A DNA stretch of 64,000 nucleotides from Microbacterium sp. STN6 (GCF_026410545.1 NZ_JAPMIT010000004.1:1-64000); one strand, 5' to 3'; counted from the stretch's first letter, positions 24,863 through 33,150 are shown. Notes: a model not told the origin generated them from the sequence alone. A program made the numbers and translations.

Positions 24863-26799
24863 TCGGCGGACCGGTCTCGCCCTCGCGCTCGGCCCTGCGG
24901 CCGCTCGGACCAGACGAGATCCGCATCACGGGCGGCTTCTGGGGTGAGCGGCAGGAGCTCAACGCGTCGACGATTCTCGGGCACTGCGAGAGCTGGATGG
25001 AGCGCATCGGCTGGATCGCCAACTTCGACCACGCGGCTGACGGCAGCATCGTGGGGCGCCACGCGGGCATCGAGTTCGTCGACTCTGAGATCTACAAGCT
25101 GCTTGAGGCGATGGCCTGGGAGCTGGGGCGGCGGAGCGATGCCGCGCTCGAGCGCCGGTACCAGGCGCTGGTGGCTCGCGTGGCGGCCGCCCAGGAGGAC
25201 GACGGCTACCTGCACACGAGCTTCGGTCGTCACGGGCAGCCGGCGCGGTATACGAACCTGGAGTGGGGGCACGAGCTGTACTGCTTCGGCCACCTCATTC
25301 AGGCGGCGGTGGCGCGGCTTCGCACGGGGCATGACGACCGGCTGGTCGGCGTCGCGCGCCGGCTTGCCGACCACGTGTATCGCGAGTTCGGGCCGCACGG
25401 CCGGGACGCCGTGTGCGGGCACCCCGAGATCGAGCCGGCGCTCGCCGAGTTCGCGAGGGCGACCGGCGAGCCCAGGTACCTCGAGCTGGCCCGCCTCTTC
25501 GTCGAGAGGCGAGGGCGAGGCATGCTTCGCACCACCATCCAGCACGGGCACGAGTACTTCCTCGACGACATGCCCGTGCGCGAGGCGAGCGTGCTGCGCG
25601 GCCACGCGGTGCGGGCGCTGTACCTGGCGTCGGGGGCGCTGGATGTGGCCGTCGAGACGGGCGACGCGCAGCTCGCATCCGCTGTTCGAAGGCAGTGGGC
25701 CAACACGGTTCACCGCCGCACCTACATCACGGGCGGCATGGGGTCGCACCACCAGGACGAGGCGTTCGGCGACGACTACGAGCTGCCGCCCGACCGCGCG
25801 TATTCGGAGACGTGCGCCGGCATCGGCTCGGTCATGCTGAGCTGGCGGCTGCTGCTCGAGACGGGCGAGAGCCGCTATGCCGACCTGATCGAACGCACCC
25901 TGCTCAACAACGTTCTCGCGTCGCCGCGGGAAGACGGCCGCGCCTTCTACTATGCGAACACGCTGCACCAGCGCACGGCGGGAACGGCTCCCGACGACGA
26001 CGCGCTCAGCCAACGGGCGGAGTCGAGCATGCGCGCGCCCTGGTTCGAGGTGTCCTGCTGCCCGACGAACGTGGCGAGAACGCTCGCGAGCGTCGGCCTG
26101 TACTTCGCAACAGCGACAGCGGATGCTGTGCAGCTTCACCAATACGGTGACTACGAGGTGCGCACCGAGCTGGAGGCCGGCACGCTGGGCGTGCGCGTCG
26201 CATCCGGGTATCCGTTCGAGGGGCGCGTCGCGGTGACAGTCGACGAAGCGCCGGACGCGGAGGTCGGTCTCGCGCTGCGGGTGCCTGGCTGGGCGGCGGG
26301 TGCCGCGTCGGTGCGGGTGAACGATGAGGCGCCGCTACCGGTTCCCGGGTCGCTGCCAGCCTCGGGCCGCGCGAGCACGGCGCTGGTGCGCAGGCGCTTC
26401 GCCGCCGGAGACAGGATCACGCTGGAACTGCCGATGGCGGCACGCATCACGACCCCCGACCCGCGCGTCGACGCGGTGCGCGGAACGGTCGCCATCGAGC
26501 GCGGCCCCCTGGTTCTCGCGATGGAGTCGACCGACCTGCCGGGCGGCCGCAGCGTTAACGGCCTGAGCGTCGACATCGCCGCCGGGATTGAGACGACGCC
26601 GTCGGGTGCGCGGGTGCGGCTGGGGCGGGGACTGCCGCCAGTGGGTGAGGAGTGGCCGTATGGCGCTCCTGCATCTGCAACGGCTGGCCGTGCTGGTACA
26701 CGCGCGCAGGTCGACGAAGTCGACCTCATCCCCTACTTCCACTGGGCGAACCGCGGCCCGTCGACCATGCGCGTCTGGCTGCCGGTGGACGCTCGCTGA
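24820..26799 (+). CDS. Glycoside hydrolase family 127 protein (beta-L-arabinofuranosidase type, DUF1680)
   Basis: From GTG 24820 the protein has about 659 residues, close to the family norm of ~640-660. Family motifs are present: GGFWGERQELN, YITGGMGSHHQDEAFGDDY, the catalytic-site YSETCAGIG (Glu and zinc-binding Cys, near residue 330), and EVSCCPTNVART with the vicinal Cys pair, one of which is the nucleophile in characterised GH127 enzymes. A C-terminal beta-sandwich follows. No secretion signal is visible. The start is uncertain because the preceding bases are low-complexity with no ribosome-binding site; ATG 24739 inside GH31 is an alternative. It would release L-arabinofuranose from imported oligosaccharide. 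Confidence 0.87.
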   Translation: MRAGHARHAGHLSSLGGPVSPSRSALRPLGPDEIRITGGFWGERQELNASTILGHCESWMERIGWIANFDHAADGSIVGRHAGIEFVDSEIYKLLEAMAWELGRRSDAALERRYQALVARVAAAQEDDGYLHTSFGRHGQPARYTNLEWGHELYCFGHLIQAAVARLRTGHDDRLVGVARRLADHVYREFGPHGRDAVCGHPEIEPALAEFARATGEPRYLELARLFVERRGRGMLRTTIQHGHEYFLDDMPVREASVLRGHAVRALYLASGALDVAVETGDAQLASAVRRQWANTVHRRTYITGGMGSHHQDEAFGDDYELPPDRAYSETCAGIGSVMLSWRLLLETGESRYADLIERTLLNNVLASPREDGRAFYYANTLHQRTAGTAPDDDALSQRAESSMRAPWFEVSCCPTNVARTLASVGLYFATATADAVQLHQYGDYEVRTELEAGTLGVRVASGYPFEGRVAVTVDEAPDAEVGLALRVPGWAAGAASVRVNDEAPLPVPGSLPASGRASTALVRRRFAAGDRITLELPMAARITTPDPRVDAVRGTVAIERGPLVLAMESTDLPGGRSVNGLSVDIAAGIETTPSGARVRLGRGLPPVGEEWPYGAPASATAGRAGTRAQVDEVDLIPYFHWANRGPSTMRVWLPVDAR

Positions 26800-26889
26800 G
26801 GCCCGACCGAGCCTTTGGCGTTTCGGACCTGATTGCCCGCCTCCGTTAGCGAGGTCGGACGCGAGTGTGTGATCCGTGCTGGATGTACG

Positions 26890-26965
26890 TGGTGGCTCCG
26901 ACCGGCGTCGATCCGGTGACCTTTCGATTTTCAGTCGAACGCTCTACCAACTGAGCTACAGAGCC
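26890..26965 (-). tRNA. tRNA-Phe (GAA)
   Basis: The minus strand folds into a 76-base cloverleaf with acceptor GGCTCTG/CGGAGCC (one G-U pair), D arm GCTC...GAGC, anticodon loop CTGAAAA with GAA, and T arm CCGGATCGACGCCGG. The 3' CCA is encoded. It is separated from tRNA-Asp by a terminator-like hairpin. The bases between GH127 and this tRNA (26800-26889) hold nothing I recognise. Confidence 0.95.
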
Positions 26966-27016
26966 GTGCGGCCGGCGAACCGACCTGGAGGGTCAGCGCA
27001 AACTGACCCATCTCGG

Positions 27017-27045
27017 TAAAAAGGCCTCCCTCTCGGAAGGCCTTC
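27017..27045 (-). terminator. Terminator-like hairpin after tRNA-Asp
   Basis: On the minus strand AAGGCCT, a ten-base loop and AGGCCTTTTT form a stem ending in a T run, between tRNA-Asp and tRNA-Phe. It would end the Glu-Asp transcript, with tRNA-Phe expressed separately or by readthrough. Confidence 0.75.
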
Positions 27046-27051
27046 AAACCG

Positions 27052-27128
27052 TGGCGACCCTGACCGGACTTGAACCGGCGACCTCCGCCGTGACAGGGCG
27101 GCGCGCTAACCAACTGCGCTACAGGGCC
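27052..27128 (-). tRNA. tRNA-Asp (GTC)
   Basis: The minus strand folds into a 77-base cloverleaf with acceptor GGCCCTG/CAGGGTC, anticodon stem CCGCC...GGCGG around GTC, and T loop GTTCAAGTC. The 3' CCA is encoded. It lies 33 bases after tRNA-Glu. Confidence 0.95.
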
Positions 27129-27161
27129 AAGAGTGTTGAACCAGTATATTCAATTATTCGG

Positions 27162-27234
27162 TGACCCCAACGGGATTCGAACCCGTGCTACCGCCGTGAA
27201 AGGGCGGCGTCCTAGGCCGCTAAACGATGGGGCC
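27162..27234 (-). tRNA. tRNA-Glu (TTC)
   Basis: The minus strand folds into a 73-base cloverleaf with acceptor GGCCCCA/TGGGGTC, anticodon TTC in a CCGCC...GGCGG stem, and T loop GTTCGAATC. The 3' CCA is not encoded (the bases read CCG) and would be added after transcription. It is the first tRNA of the Glu-Asp-Phe set. Confidence 0.95.
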
Positions 27235-27357
27235 TGGCGGGCCAAGACCTGCATGACTACCGACGCACAAGCATACGATGCGCCCACGTGAATTGCCAAA
27301 CCGAGCGGCCTCGCTCTGGCGCTTCCGCGCTCGCCCCGTCTTCGGCCACACGCGAGT

Positions 27358-27403
27358 GGCCAAAAAGTGCCCTCATTCTTGGATTTGAGGGCGATATTTG
27401 GCC
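27358..27403. repeat. 46-bp interrupted palindrome
   Basis: Outer arms GGCCAAA/TTTGGCC and inner arms GCCCTCA/TGAGGGC surround a short loop, with symmetric unpaired AAGT and GATA between them. It is much richer in A and T than its surroundings and lies in the gene-free stretch 27235-27584. On the minus strand it could act as a terminator, but no gene ends there. Confidence 0.6.
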
Positions 27404-27444
27404 TCTCAGCGATCTCGGAGGGGGACAGGGCGAGCTGTGGTGGG

Positions 27445-27540
27445 CGCGGGAGCGACCACGCACGGGGCGGCCGGCAGCGGCCACGCACGAGCCGGGCAGC
27501 AGCGACCACGGGCGGCCGGGAGCGACCACGCGCGAGCGGC
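27445..27540. repeat. Imperfect tandem GCGACCACG repeats
   Basis: GGGAGCGACCACGC occurs twice and GCGACCACG three times within about 90 bases, together with GCGGCCACGCACG variants. No coding frame looks real. The stretch separates the tRNA cluster from the leader of the M23 peptidase gene. Confidence 0.5.
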
Positions 27541-27584
27541 GATTCCGCGACGGGCGGCGGATGGGCGCCGTATCCCGGCATCCG

Positions 27585-27745
27585 CGGGTTAGATTCGTGC
27601 CGCGGCGGTCGAACCGCGTCGCCGCGCCACGGAACCCCCAGTTCGGGGCAACCGGAGGGACCGCGAGCCCCCTGTTGCTACTGTTAACGCCGTTGACAAC
27701 GGTATCCGTGTGACTGGTGTGACCTGTGGGGGGTCACGAGCAGAC
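27585..27745 (+). promoter_or_regulatory. Candidate c-di-AMP (ydaO/yuaA-type) riboswitch leader of the cell-wall hydrolase operon
   Basis: The leader before the M23/NlpC gene pair holds a GTCGAACCGCGTCGCC segment, then CGCCACGGAACCCCC and TTCGGGGCAACC, and later GTTGACAACGGTATCC and GACCTGTGGGGGGTCACGAG. These loosely resemble the GAACC/GGGG-AACC core of ydaO-class RNAs, which in actinobacteria often precede M23, NlpC/P60 and Rpf genes. The match was made by eye and several consensus blocks are missing or altered, so the context carries much of the call. Confidence 0.42.
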
Positions 27746-27759
27746 GGGTTCGAGGAACA

Positions 27760-29025
27760 ATGAAACGCACTGAACCGACCACAGGGCGTGCTCGGGCGCG
27801 AGGCCGCCTCGGCATGGCCATTGCCACCGTCATCGCGCTCGCGACCGTCGGTCTCGTGGCCGAGCCCGCGTGGGCCACCGACTACCCCTCCTGGCAGGAC
27901 GTTCAGAACGCCAAGTCCAACCAGGCCGCGGCCTCCGCGGAGGTCTCCAAGATCAACGCGCTCATCGCCAACCTCAATGCCGAGGTCGCGCAGACACAGG
28001 CCGAGGCCGTCAAGCGCGGCGACGAGCTGAGCGCCGCGCAGGACGCCTTCGACAAGGCCGATATCCGTGCGAACGACCTGCAGACCCAGGCAGACAAGAG
28101 CCGAGCAGAAGCGGATGCCGCCACCGCTCAGGCTGGCAGGCTCGCTGCCCAGCTGTACCGCACCGGCGGCGCAAACCTCACGATGAACATCTTCCTGAGT
28201 GCCGGGCCCGGCACGAAATCGAAGAAGCCTGACCAGTTGCTCTCGGACCTGGGCAGCATGACGAAACTCGTCGAGCACTCGAGTGGCGTCTACAAGACGG
28301 CCGTCACCGCCCGCAACTCCGCGGACGCGCTCAGCGCGCAGGCTGCCGTTGCCAAGACCGAGCGCGAGACGCTGCGGGTGGCCGCGCAGAAGGCGCTCGA
28401 AGCTGCTGCCGCCGCCGCGAAGGCGGCGCAGGACAAGCTCGCCGAGCAGCAGAAGCAGCAGGTGGTGCTGCAGGCGCAGCTGGCGGCGCTCACCGACAAG
28501 ACCGCGACGACGGTTGCCGGGTACCAGGCCGGCGTGGCCGCCCGCGCGGCCGCGGCCGCAGCGGCGGCAGCGGCGGCAGGCGGCGCGGGACTTCCGGGCG
28601 GCTGGGTCGGCTCGCAGGGCTGGGCGATCCCCGCGCGCGGCCCGATCACCGGCAGCTACGGCGCCCGCCCCGCACCCTGCTACGGCTGCTCGAGCTATCA
28701 CCTCGGTGTGGACATCGGCGCCGGCTACCACGCCGGCATCTACGCCGCGGCTGCGGGCGTCGTCTCATATGCGGGCCCGGCCTCGGGCTACGGCAACCTC
28801 ATTCTGATCAACCACGGCGGCGGCATCGTCACCGCCTACGGGCACATGGAACGCAACCAGATCTTCGTCGGTATCGGCCAGCGAGTCGTCGCGGGTGAGG
28901 CCATCGCCCGCGTCGGCTCGCAGGGGCACTCGACCGGCCCGCACCTGCACTTCGAGGTGCGCGTCAACGGATCGAAGGTCAACCCGATCACCTTCATGAG
29001 AGCACGAGGAGCACCACTTGGCTGA
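27760..29025 (+). CDS. M23 family metallopeptidase with coiled-coil domain
   Basis: The 421-residue secreted protein has a signal peptide (basic start, hydrophobic core MAIATVIALATVGLVAEPAW, cleavage after AWA near residue 41). A long Ala/Gln/Lys-rich coiled coil follows (residues ~45-270), then an Ala-rich linker and a C-terminal M23/LytM domain. Zinc ligands are visible in YHLGVDIG (H-x3-D, near residue 315) and HLHFEV (H-x-H, near residue 396). The layout is EnvC/RipA-like: the coiled coil restrains or localises a glycyl-peptide endopeptidase acting on peptidoglycan. GAGGAA precedes the ATG. It overlaps the next hydrolase gene by eight bases, and both proteins share the DYPSW-x-DVQ start of the mature domain. 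Confidence 0.92.
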   Translation: MKRTEPTTGRARARGRLGMAIATVIALATVGLVAEPAWATDYPSWQDVQNAKSNQAAASAEVSKINALIANLNAEVAQTQAEAVKRGDELSAAQDAFDKADIRANDLQTQADKSRAEADAATAQAGRLAAQLYRTGGANLTMNIFLSAGPGTKSKKPDQLLSDLGSMTKLVEHSSGVYKTAVTARNSADALSAQAAVAKTERETLRVAAQKALEAAAAAAKAAQDKLAEQQKQQVVLQAQLAALTDKTATTVAGYQAGVAARAAAAAAAAAAAGGAGLPGGWVGSQGWAIPARGPITGSYGARPAPCYGCSSYHLGVDIGAGYHAGIYAAAAGVVSYAGPASGYGNLILINHGGGIVTAYGHMERNQIFVGIGQRVVAGEAIARVGSQGHSTGPHLHFEVRVNGSKVNPITFMRARGAPLG

Positions 29026-30316
29026 GAAGACTCGACGGCACGGCTCGCGGCGGGCGGCGGTGAGCGCGGTCGGTGTCGGCGTCATCGGCGCCGTCACCGC
29101 ATCCTTCGGCATCGCGGCCCCCGCGTACGCAACCGACTACCCGTCGTGGAACGACGTTCAGCAGGCGAAGGCAAACGTCGCCAAGCAGCAGGCCATGATC
29201 TCGCAGATCACCACGCTGATCGAGGGGCTGCAGAAGGCAGCCGACGAGGCGGGCCGCCAGTCGATGATGGCCGACGAGGCGTACCTCGAGGCCAAGGCCG
29301 CGCTGGAATCAGCCACGCAGAAGGCCGCCGACCTCGAGAAGCAGGCGCAGGCCGCGGCCGAGAAGGCGAAGACGTCACAGATGCGTGCGGGCCTGCTCGC
29401 CTCGCACCTGGCGCGCAGCGGGGGGCAGAACCTCTCGGTCGACCTGCTCATCAAGGGGGGCGAGGGCAAGTCCGCCGACAACCTGCTGTACCAGCTGGGC
29501 ACCATGAGCAAGCTGACGCAGCAGTCCCAGCGCATCTACGCCGAGGCCGAGAGCGACCGCAACAACGCCGAGTCGCTGACCGCGCAGGCCGAGGCGGCCC
29601 AGAAGGAGAGGCAGCAGAGAGCGGATGCCGCATCCGCTGCCCTTGAGAAGGCGCATGCCGCCGAGGCCGCCTCTCGCGCCGCGGTCGCCACCGAGCAGGA
29701 GAAGTCGACGGAGCTCATCTCGCAGCTGGCGACGCTGAAGAACACGTCGGTCGAGGTCGAGGCCGGGTACCTGAAGGGCGAGGCCGAGCGCAAGGCTGCG
29801 GCCGCTGCGGCTGCTGCTGCTGCCGCCGAGAGGCGACGCCAGGCCGAGGCTGCGGCTGCTGCGGCTGCCGCGGCGGCGAATCACGGCGGGGGCGGAGGGT
29901 CGGCGGCGCCGTCGGCTCCGTCGGCTCCGAACGGCAGCCAGGTGGAGCGCGCGATCTGGTACGCGGAACAGCAGCTCGGCGAACCGTACGTGCTCGGAGG
30001 CGAGGGCCCTTCGGTCTGGGACTGCTCGGGGCTCACCATGATGGCGTACCGCTACGCGGGGGTGAACATCGGCGGGCACTATGTGCCCAGCCAGTACGCG
30101 ACGATGCAACGGCAGGGCCGGCTCGTGCCGTACTCGCAGCGGCAGCGCGGCGACCTCTTGTTCTGGAGCAGTGGCGGCGGGGCGTACCACATCGCCATCT
30201 ACCTGGGTGGCGGAATGATGATCGCGGCGCCGAAGGCCGGTGACGTGGTGAAGATCCAGCCCGTGTGGGGCTACGGCGGCGACCTCATGGGGGTTGTGGG
30301 CCGCCCCACCGGCTGA
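29018..30316 (+). CDS. NlpC/P60 family peptidoglycan hydrolase with coiled-coil domain
   Basis: The 432-residue protein starts at TTG 29018, supported by CGAGGAG seven bases upstream. It has a signal peptide to about residue 34, a coiled coil (residues ~40-275) clearly related to the upstream protein's (DYPSWNDVQQAK versus DYPSWQDVQNAK), a Gly/Pro/Ser linker, and a C-terminal NlpC/P60 domain. The Cys-His-His triad is seen in VWDCSGLTMMAY, YHIAIYLGGG and the following strand. It would cut D-Glu-meso-DAP-type bonds in stem peptides, as RipA does. The paralogous coiled coils suggest duplication of the exported regulatory half with different enzyme domains attached. Confidence 0.93.
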   Translation: MAEKTRRHGSRRAAVSAVGVGVIGAVTASFGIAAPAYATDYPSWNDVQQAKANVAKQQAMISQITTLIEGLQKAADEAGRQSMMADEAYLEAKAALESATQKAADLEKQAQAAAEKAKTSQMRAGLLASHLARSGGQNLSVDLLIKGGEGKSADNLLYQLGTMSKLTQQSQRIYAEAESDRNNAESLTAQAEAAQKERQQRADAASAALEKAHAAEAASRAAVATEQEKSTELISQLATLKNTSVEVEAGYLKGEAERKAAAAAAAAAAAERRRQAEAAAAAAAAAANHGGGGGSAAPSAPSAPNGSQVERAIWYAEQQLGEPYVLGGEGPSVWDCSGLTMMAYRYAGVNIGGHYVPSQYATMQRQGRLVPYSQRQRGDLLFWSSGGGAYHIAIYLGGGMMIAAPKAGDVVKIQPVWGYGGDLMGVVGRPTG

Positions 30317-30365
30317 GCCGCTCCGCGCCGGGAGCGGCCGGCTCCGGTTCAGCTCGCCGCGCCAC

Positions 30366-30427
30366 CGAGTGTGGGTGTTCGCGACGAGAGTGAGAGGTCG
30401 ACCGCCCTATCTCGTCGCGAACACTCG
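30366..30427. repeat. Dispersed palindrome family R3 (TTCGCGACGAGA type), copy 1
   Basis: GTGTTCGCGACGAGA (30375-30389) and its exact complement (30410-30424) form a 15-bp stem with a 20-base loop between the convergent NlpC/P60 and ppa genes. A second copy lies at 49822-49890. It may serve as a bidirectional terminator. Confidence 0.75.
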
Positions 30428-30480
30428 TTTTCGGCGGAGTTTGCGCGGTCCGCGCCAAAGGCTGCCGATGAGCGTGCCGC

Positions 30481-30972
30481 TCAGTGGCCCTCTTCGGCCA
30501 GCTTCTTCAGGCCGGCCTGCACGATCTCTTCGGCTTCGGCCGCGTTGCCCCAGCCCTCGATCTTGACCCACTTGTTCGGCTCGAGGTCCTTGTAGCGGGC
30601 GAAGAAGTGCTCGATCTCCTTGCGCGTCTGCTCTGGCACGTCGTCGACGTCCTGGATGTGCTGCCAGCGCGGGTCCTTGTGGGGTACAACGACGACCTTC
30701 GCGTCGCTGCCCGCCTCGTCGCTCATGTTGAGCACGCCCACGGGGCGCACCTTCACGCCGACGCCCGGGAAGAGCGGGTACTCGAGCAGCACGAGGGCGT
30801 CGACCGGATCGCCGTCGAGGCCGAGCGTGTTCTCGAAGTAGCCGTAGTCGACGGGGTACACGAAGCTCGTGAAGAGCACGCGGTCGAGGTACACGCGACC
30901 GGTCTCATGGTCAACCTCGTACTTGTTGCGGCTGCCCTTGGGGATCTCTACGACGACGTCGTACTCTGCCAT
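30481..30972 (-). CDS. ppa: Inorganic pyrophosphatase
   Basis: The 163-residue protein is a family I soluble pyrophosphatase. It shows EIPKGSRNKYEVDHETG near residue 9, VYPVDYGYFENTLGLDGDP with the DGDPVD metal-binding signature (residues ~54-59), and PHKDPRWQHIQDVDD near residue 97. It hydrolyses PPi to phosphate in the cytoplasm and so pulls biosynthetic reactions forward. GAGGAGAAG lies before the ATG. It is divergent from tilS across 269 bases that contain two copies of the R2 palindrome. Confidence 0.96.
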   Translation of the reverse strand: MAEYDVVVEIPKGSRNKYEVDHETGRVYLDRVLFTSFVYPVDYGYFENTLGLDGDPVDALVLLEYPLFPGVGVKVRPVGVLNMSDEAGSDAKVVVVPHKDPRWQHIQDVDDVPEQTRKEIEHFFARYKDLEPNKWVKIEGWGNAAEAEEIVQAGLKKLAEEGH

Positions 30973-31053
30973 GACTCTTCTCCTCGCGTGAAAGTTCTCG
31001 CGACAAATCTACCCGTGTGCTGCAGCGCTCGTGCCGCGCGTCATGGTCATGGC

Positions 31054-31102
31054 TCGGGGCAGATCGCGGGTGGTGAGCGCGGGAACCCGCGATTCGGCCC
31101 GA
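31054..31102. repeat. R2 palindrome, copy 2
   Basis: Arms TCGGGGC-x-GATCGCGGGT and ACCCGCGATTCGGCCCGA form a long imperfect stem. The copy and its 3' flank (CGACGCAGCGAGTAGTGCCG) are repeated 93 bases downstream, so this is a local tandem duplication between ppa and tilS. Confidence 0.8.
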
Positions 31103-31145
31103 CGCAGCGAGTAGTGCCGTGAGGAGTGCGCGGCGGAGACTGGGG

Positions 31146-31218
31146 TTCGGGGCAGATTGCGCGTAGTGGGCGCTGGGACCCGCGATTCGGCCCGACGCAG
31201 CGAGTAGTGCCGTGAGGA
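31146..31218. repeat. R2 palindrome, copy 3 with duplicated flank
   Basis: This near-copy of 31053-31125 lies 93 bases away. The palindrome arms are slightly degraded (GATTGCGCGT), but the 3' flank CGACGCAGCGAGTAGTGCCG is identical. It ends just before the tilS promoter, whose -10 TAGCGT is at 31230-31235. Confidence 0.8.
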
Positions 31219-31241
31219 AGCTGACGTAATAGCGTTGCGGC

Positions 31242-32462
31242 ATGGCCTCTGAGCACGGTGCCACGCGCCGCCCCCGTCTGACGCCGGCGATCGCCGACGT
31301 GCGCCGCGCCGTGCGCTCGGTGCTCGAGGCCGACAGCGTCAGGGCAGGCAGCGCCGATTCCGAACTTGTGCTCGTCGGGCTGAGCGGCGGCGCGGATTCG
31401 CTCGCGCTCGCCGCGGCGACCGCTTTCGAGGCGCCGCGCGCGGGGCTGCGGGCCGGAGCGATCATCGTCGACCACGGGCTCCAGCCCAATTCAGCGGATG
31501 TCGCCGCCGCCGCCGCAGCCCAGGCGCGTGCGCTCGGGCTTGATCCCGTGATGGTGAAGACGGTGACCGTCGGTGGGGGTTTCGAGACGGGCGCTGGTGC
31601 GCCCTCCTCAACCTGCGCAGGTGATCGGGGTTTCGAGACGGGCGCTGGTGCGCCCTCCTCAACCCGCACAAGGGGTGGGGGTTTCGAGACGGGCGCTGGT
31701 GCGCCCTCCTCAACCCGCACAAGGGGTGGGGGTTTCGAGACGGGCGCTGGTGCGCCCTCCTCAACCCGCGGCGGCGGCGGGGGTGGGCCGGAGGCGGCGG
31801 CGCGCGACGCGCGGTACGGGGCGTTCCGCGAGGCGCTCGCGCAGACGGGCGCCTCGCGCATCCTGCTCGCTCACACCCTCGACGACCAGGCCGAGACGGT
31901 TCTGCTCGGGCTGGCCCGCGGATCGGGCGCGACCAGTCTGTCGGGCATGGCACCGCAGAACGGGCCGTATGTGCGCCCGCTGCTCGGCATCCGCCGTGAG
32001 ACGACCCGGGCATTCTGCCGCGACTGCGGGCTTGAGCCCTGGGAGGACCCGCACAACAGCAACCACGCGTTCGCGCGCGTGCGGGTGCGCGAGAGCGTGC
32101 TGCCGACGCTCGAACGCGAGCTCGGCCCCGGCATCGCCGACGCTCTCGCCCGCACCGCCGAGCAGCTGCGCGAGGATTCCGAGGCGCTCGACGCCATGAT
32201 CGTCGAGACGATCGAGGACATCTGTGAGCCTGCCGAGGCGGGCATCGCGGTGTTGGTTGGGGCGCTCGCGGCGAACCCGGCGGCGTTGAGGGGTCGCATC
32301 ATCCGCTATGTGGTGCACAGCGAGTTCGGGGTGTCGCTGCACCGCAGTCACACCCTCGCCGCCCTGCGCCTCGTGACCGACTGGCACGGGCAGGGCGCGC
32401 TCGATCTGCCAGGCGTTAGAGTGGTCAGGCAGGGGAGCCGCCTGATCTTCACGCGGGCCTGA
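31242..32462 (+). CDS. tilS: tRNA(Ile)-lysidine synthetase, with an internal repeat insertion
   Basis: The 406-residue protein is TilS, which adds lysine to C34 of tRNA-Ile(CAU) using ATP. The N-type PP-loop [10 protein letters not shown] is near residue 47, IVDHGLQ near residue 76, and [29 protein letters not shown] and RPLLGIRRE follow. The core is interrupted between about residues 108 and 180 by four 17-residue units ([17 protein letters not shown] type) encoded by 51-bp direct repeats. In other TilS proteins a short GPEAAAR linker occupies this place. The frame is kept, so the enzyme may still be active with an extruded loop. TAGCGT ends six bases before the ATG, suggesting a leaderless mRNA. 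Confidence 0.92.
   Translation: MASEHGATRRPRLTPAIADVRRAVRSVLEADSVRAGSADSELVLVGLSGGADSLALAAATAFEAPRAGLRAGAIIVDHGLQPNSADVAAAAAAQARALGLDPVMVKTVTVGGGFETGAGAPSSTCAGDRGFETGAGAPSSTRTRGGGFETGAGAPSSTRTRGGGFETGAGAPSSTRGGGGGGPEAAARDARYGAFREALAQTGASRILLAHTLDDQAETVLLGLARGSGATSLSGMAPQNGPYVRPLLGIRRETTRAFCRDCGLEPWEDPHNSNHAFARVRVRESVLPTLERELGPGIADALARTAEQLREDSEALDAMIVETIEDICEPAEAGIAVLVGALAANPAALRGRIIRYVVHSEFGVSLHRSHTLAALRLVTDWHGQGALDLPGVRVVRQGSRLIFTRA
31578..31766 (+). repeat. Four in-frame copies of the R1 palindrome inside tilS
   Basis: Four 36-bp units starting at 31578, 31629, 31680 and 31731 repeat with an exact 51-bp period. Each begins GGTTTCGAGACG and ends CTCCTCAACC around a GGGCGC-TGGT-GCGCCC hairpin. 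The same end sequences occur in intergenic R1 copies elsewhere in the window. Because 51 is a multiple of three, the tilS frame stays open. Confidence 0.93.
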
Positions 32463-32509
32463 CGACGAACCACCTGACGACGCGAAACAGAAGGATCGAA
32501 CCCGCCGAC

Positions 32510-33064
32510 ATGGAACTCTCCGACGCACAGGAGGACCTGACCGAACTGCTGATCAGCGAGGAGGAGATCCGGGCGAGACTCGCGGAACTTGCTCGCGAGA
32601 TCGAGCGAGATTATGCGGGCGACGACGTTCTGCTCGTGGGCGTGCTGAAGGGCGCGGTCATGGTCATGGCCGACCTGTCTCGTGAGTTGCGCATCCCCGT
32701 GACCATGGACTGGATGGCGGTCAGCTCGTACGGCAGCGGCACGGCGTCGAGCGGAGTGGTGCGCATCCTCAAAGATCTCGACGCCGACCTCACCGGTCGG
32801 CGCGTGCTTATCGTCGAGGACATCATCGACTCCGGGCTGACGCTCTCATGGCTTCTCGCCAACCTGAATTCGCGCGGACCGGCATCCGTCGAAATCTGCA
32901 CACTGCTTCGCAAACCGGATGCCGCCCGCGTCTCGATCGACGTGAAGTATGTGGGCTTCGAGATCCCGAACAAGTTCGTTGTCGGGTACGGCCTCGACTA
33001 CGACGAGCGGTACCGCAACCTACGCGGAATCGGCGTTCTCGCCCCCAAGGTGTACGAGCACTGA
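32510..33064 (+). CDS. hpt: Hypoxanthine (guanine) phosphoribosyltransferase
   Basis: The 184-residue protein is a purine salvage transferase making IMP or GMP from base and PRPP. The PRPP-binding loop is [14 protein letters not shown] (residues ~101-114). [15 protein letters not shown] near residue 42 and the flexible loop with [10 protein letters not shown] near residue 73 match Hpt. [19 protein letters not shown] is the base-recognition end. The gene follows tilS by 47 bases, in the usual actinobacterial tilS-hpt-ftsH order, and is probably co-transcribed with tilS. Confidence 0.96.
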   Translation: MELSDAQEDLTELLISEEEIRARLAELAREIERDYAGDDVLLVGVLKGAVMVMADLSRELRIPVTMDWMAVSSYGSGTASSGVVRILKDLDADLTGRRVLIVEDIIDSGLTLSWLLANLNSRGPASVEICTLLRKPDAARVSIDVKYVGFEIPNKFVVGYGLDYDERYRNLRGIGVLAPKVYEH

Positions 33065-33072
33065 CGTCTGTG

Positions 33073-33150
33073 GGTTGAGGAGCGCGGAGCGCGTCTCAAA
33101 ACCCAGCTGGCTGCGATTTCGAGACGCGTGCTTCGCACGCTCCTCAATCC
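33073..33150. repeat. Two inverted R1 elements between hpt and ftsH
   Basis: A left unit (33073-33103, GGTTGAGGAGCG ... CGTCTCaAAACC) and a right unit (33115-33150, TTTCGAGACGCG ... CGCTCCTCAATCC) face each other and together form one large palindrome. It lies just after hpt and may stop transcription before the separate ftsH promoter. Confidence 0.8.

Noticed and set aside
31578-31766. CRISPR array in tilS
   Set aside because: The spacing bases are nearly identical between units, the whole block is coding and in frame, and no cas gene is present.
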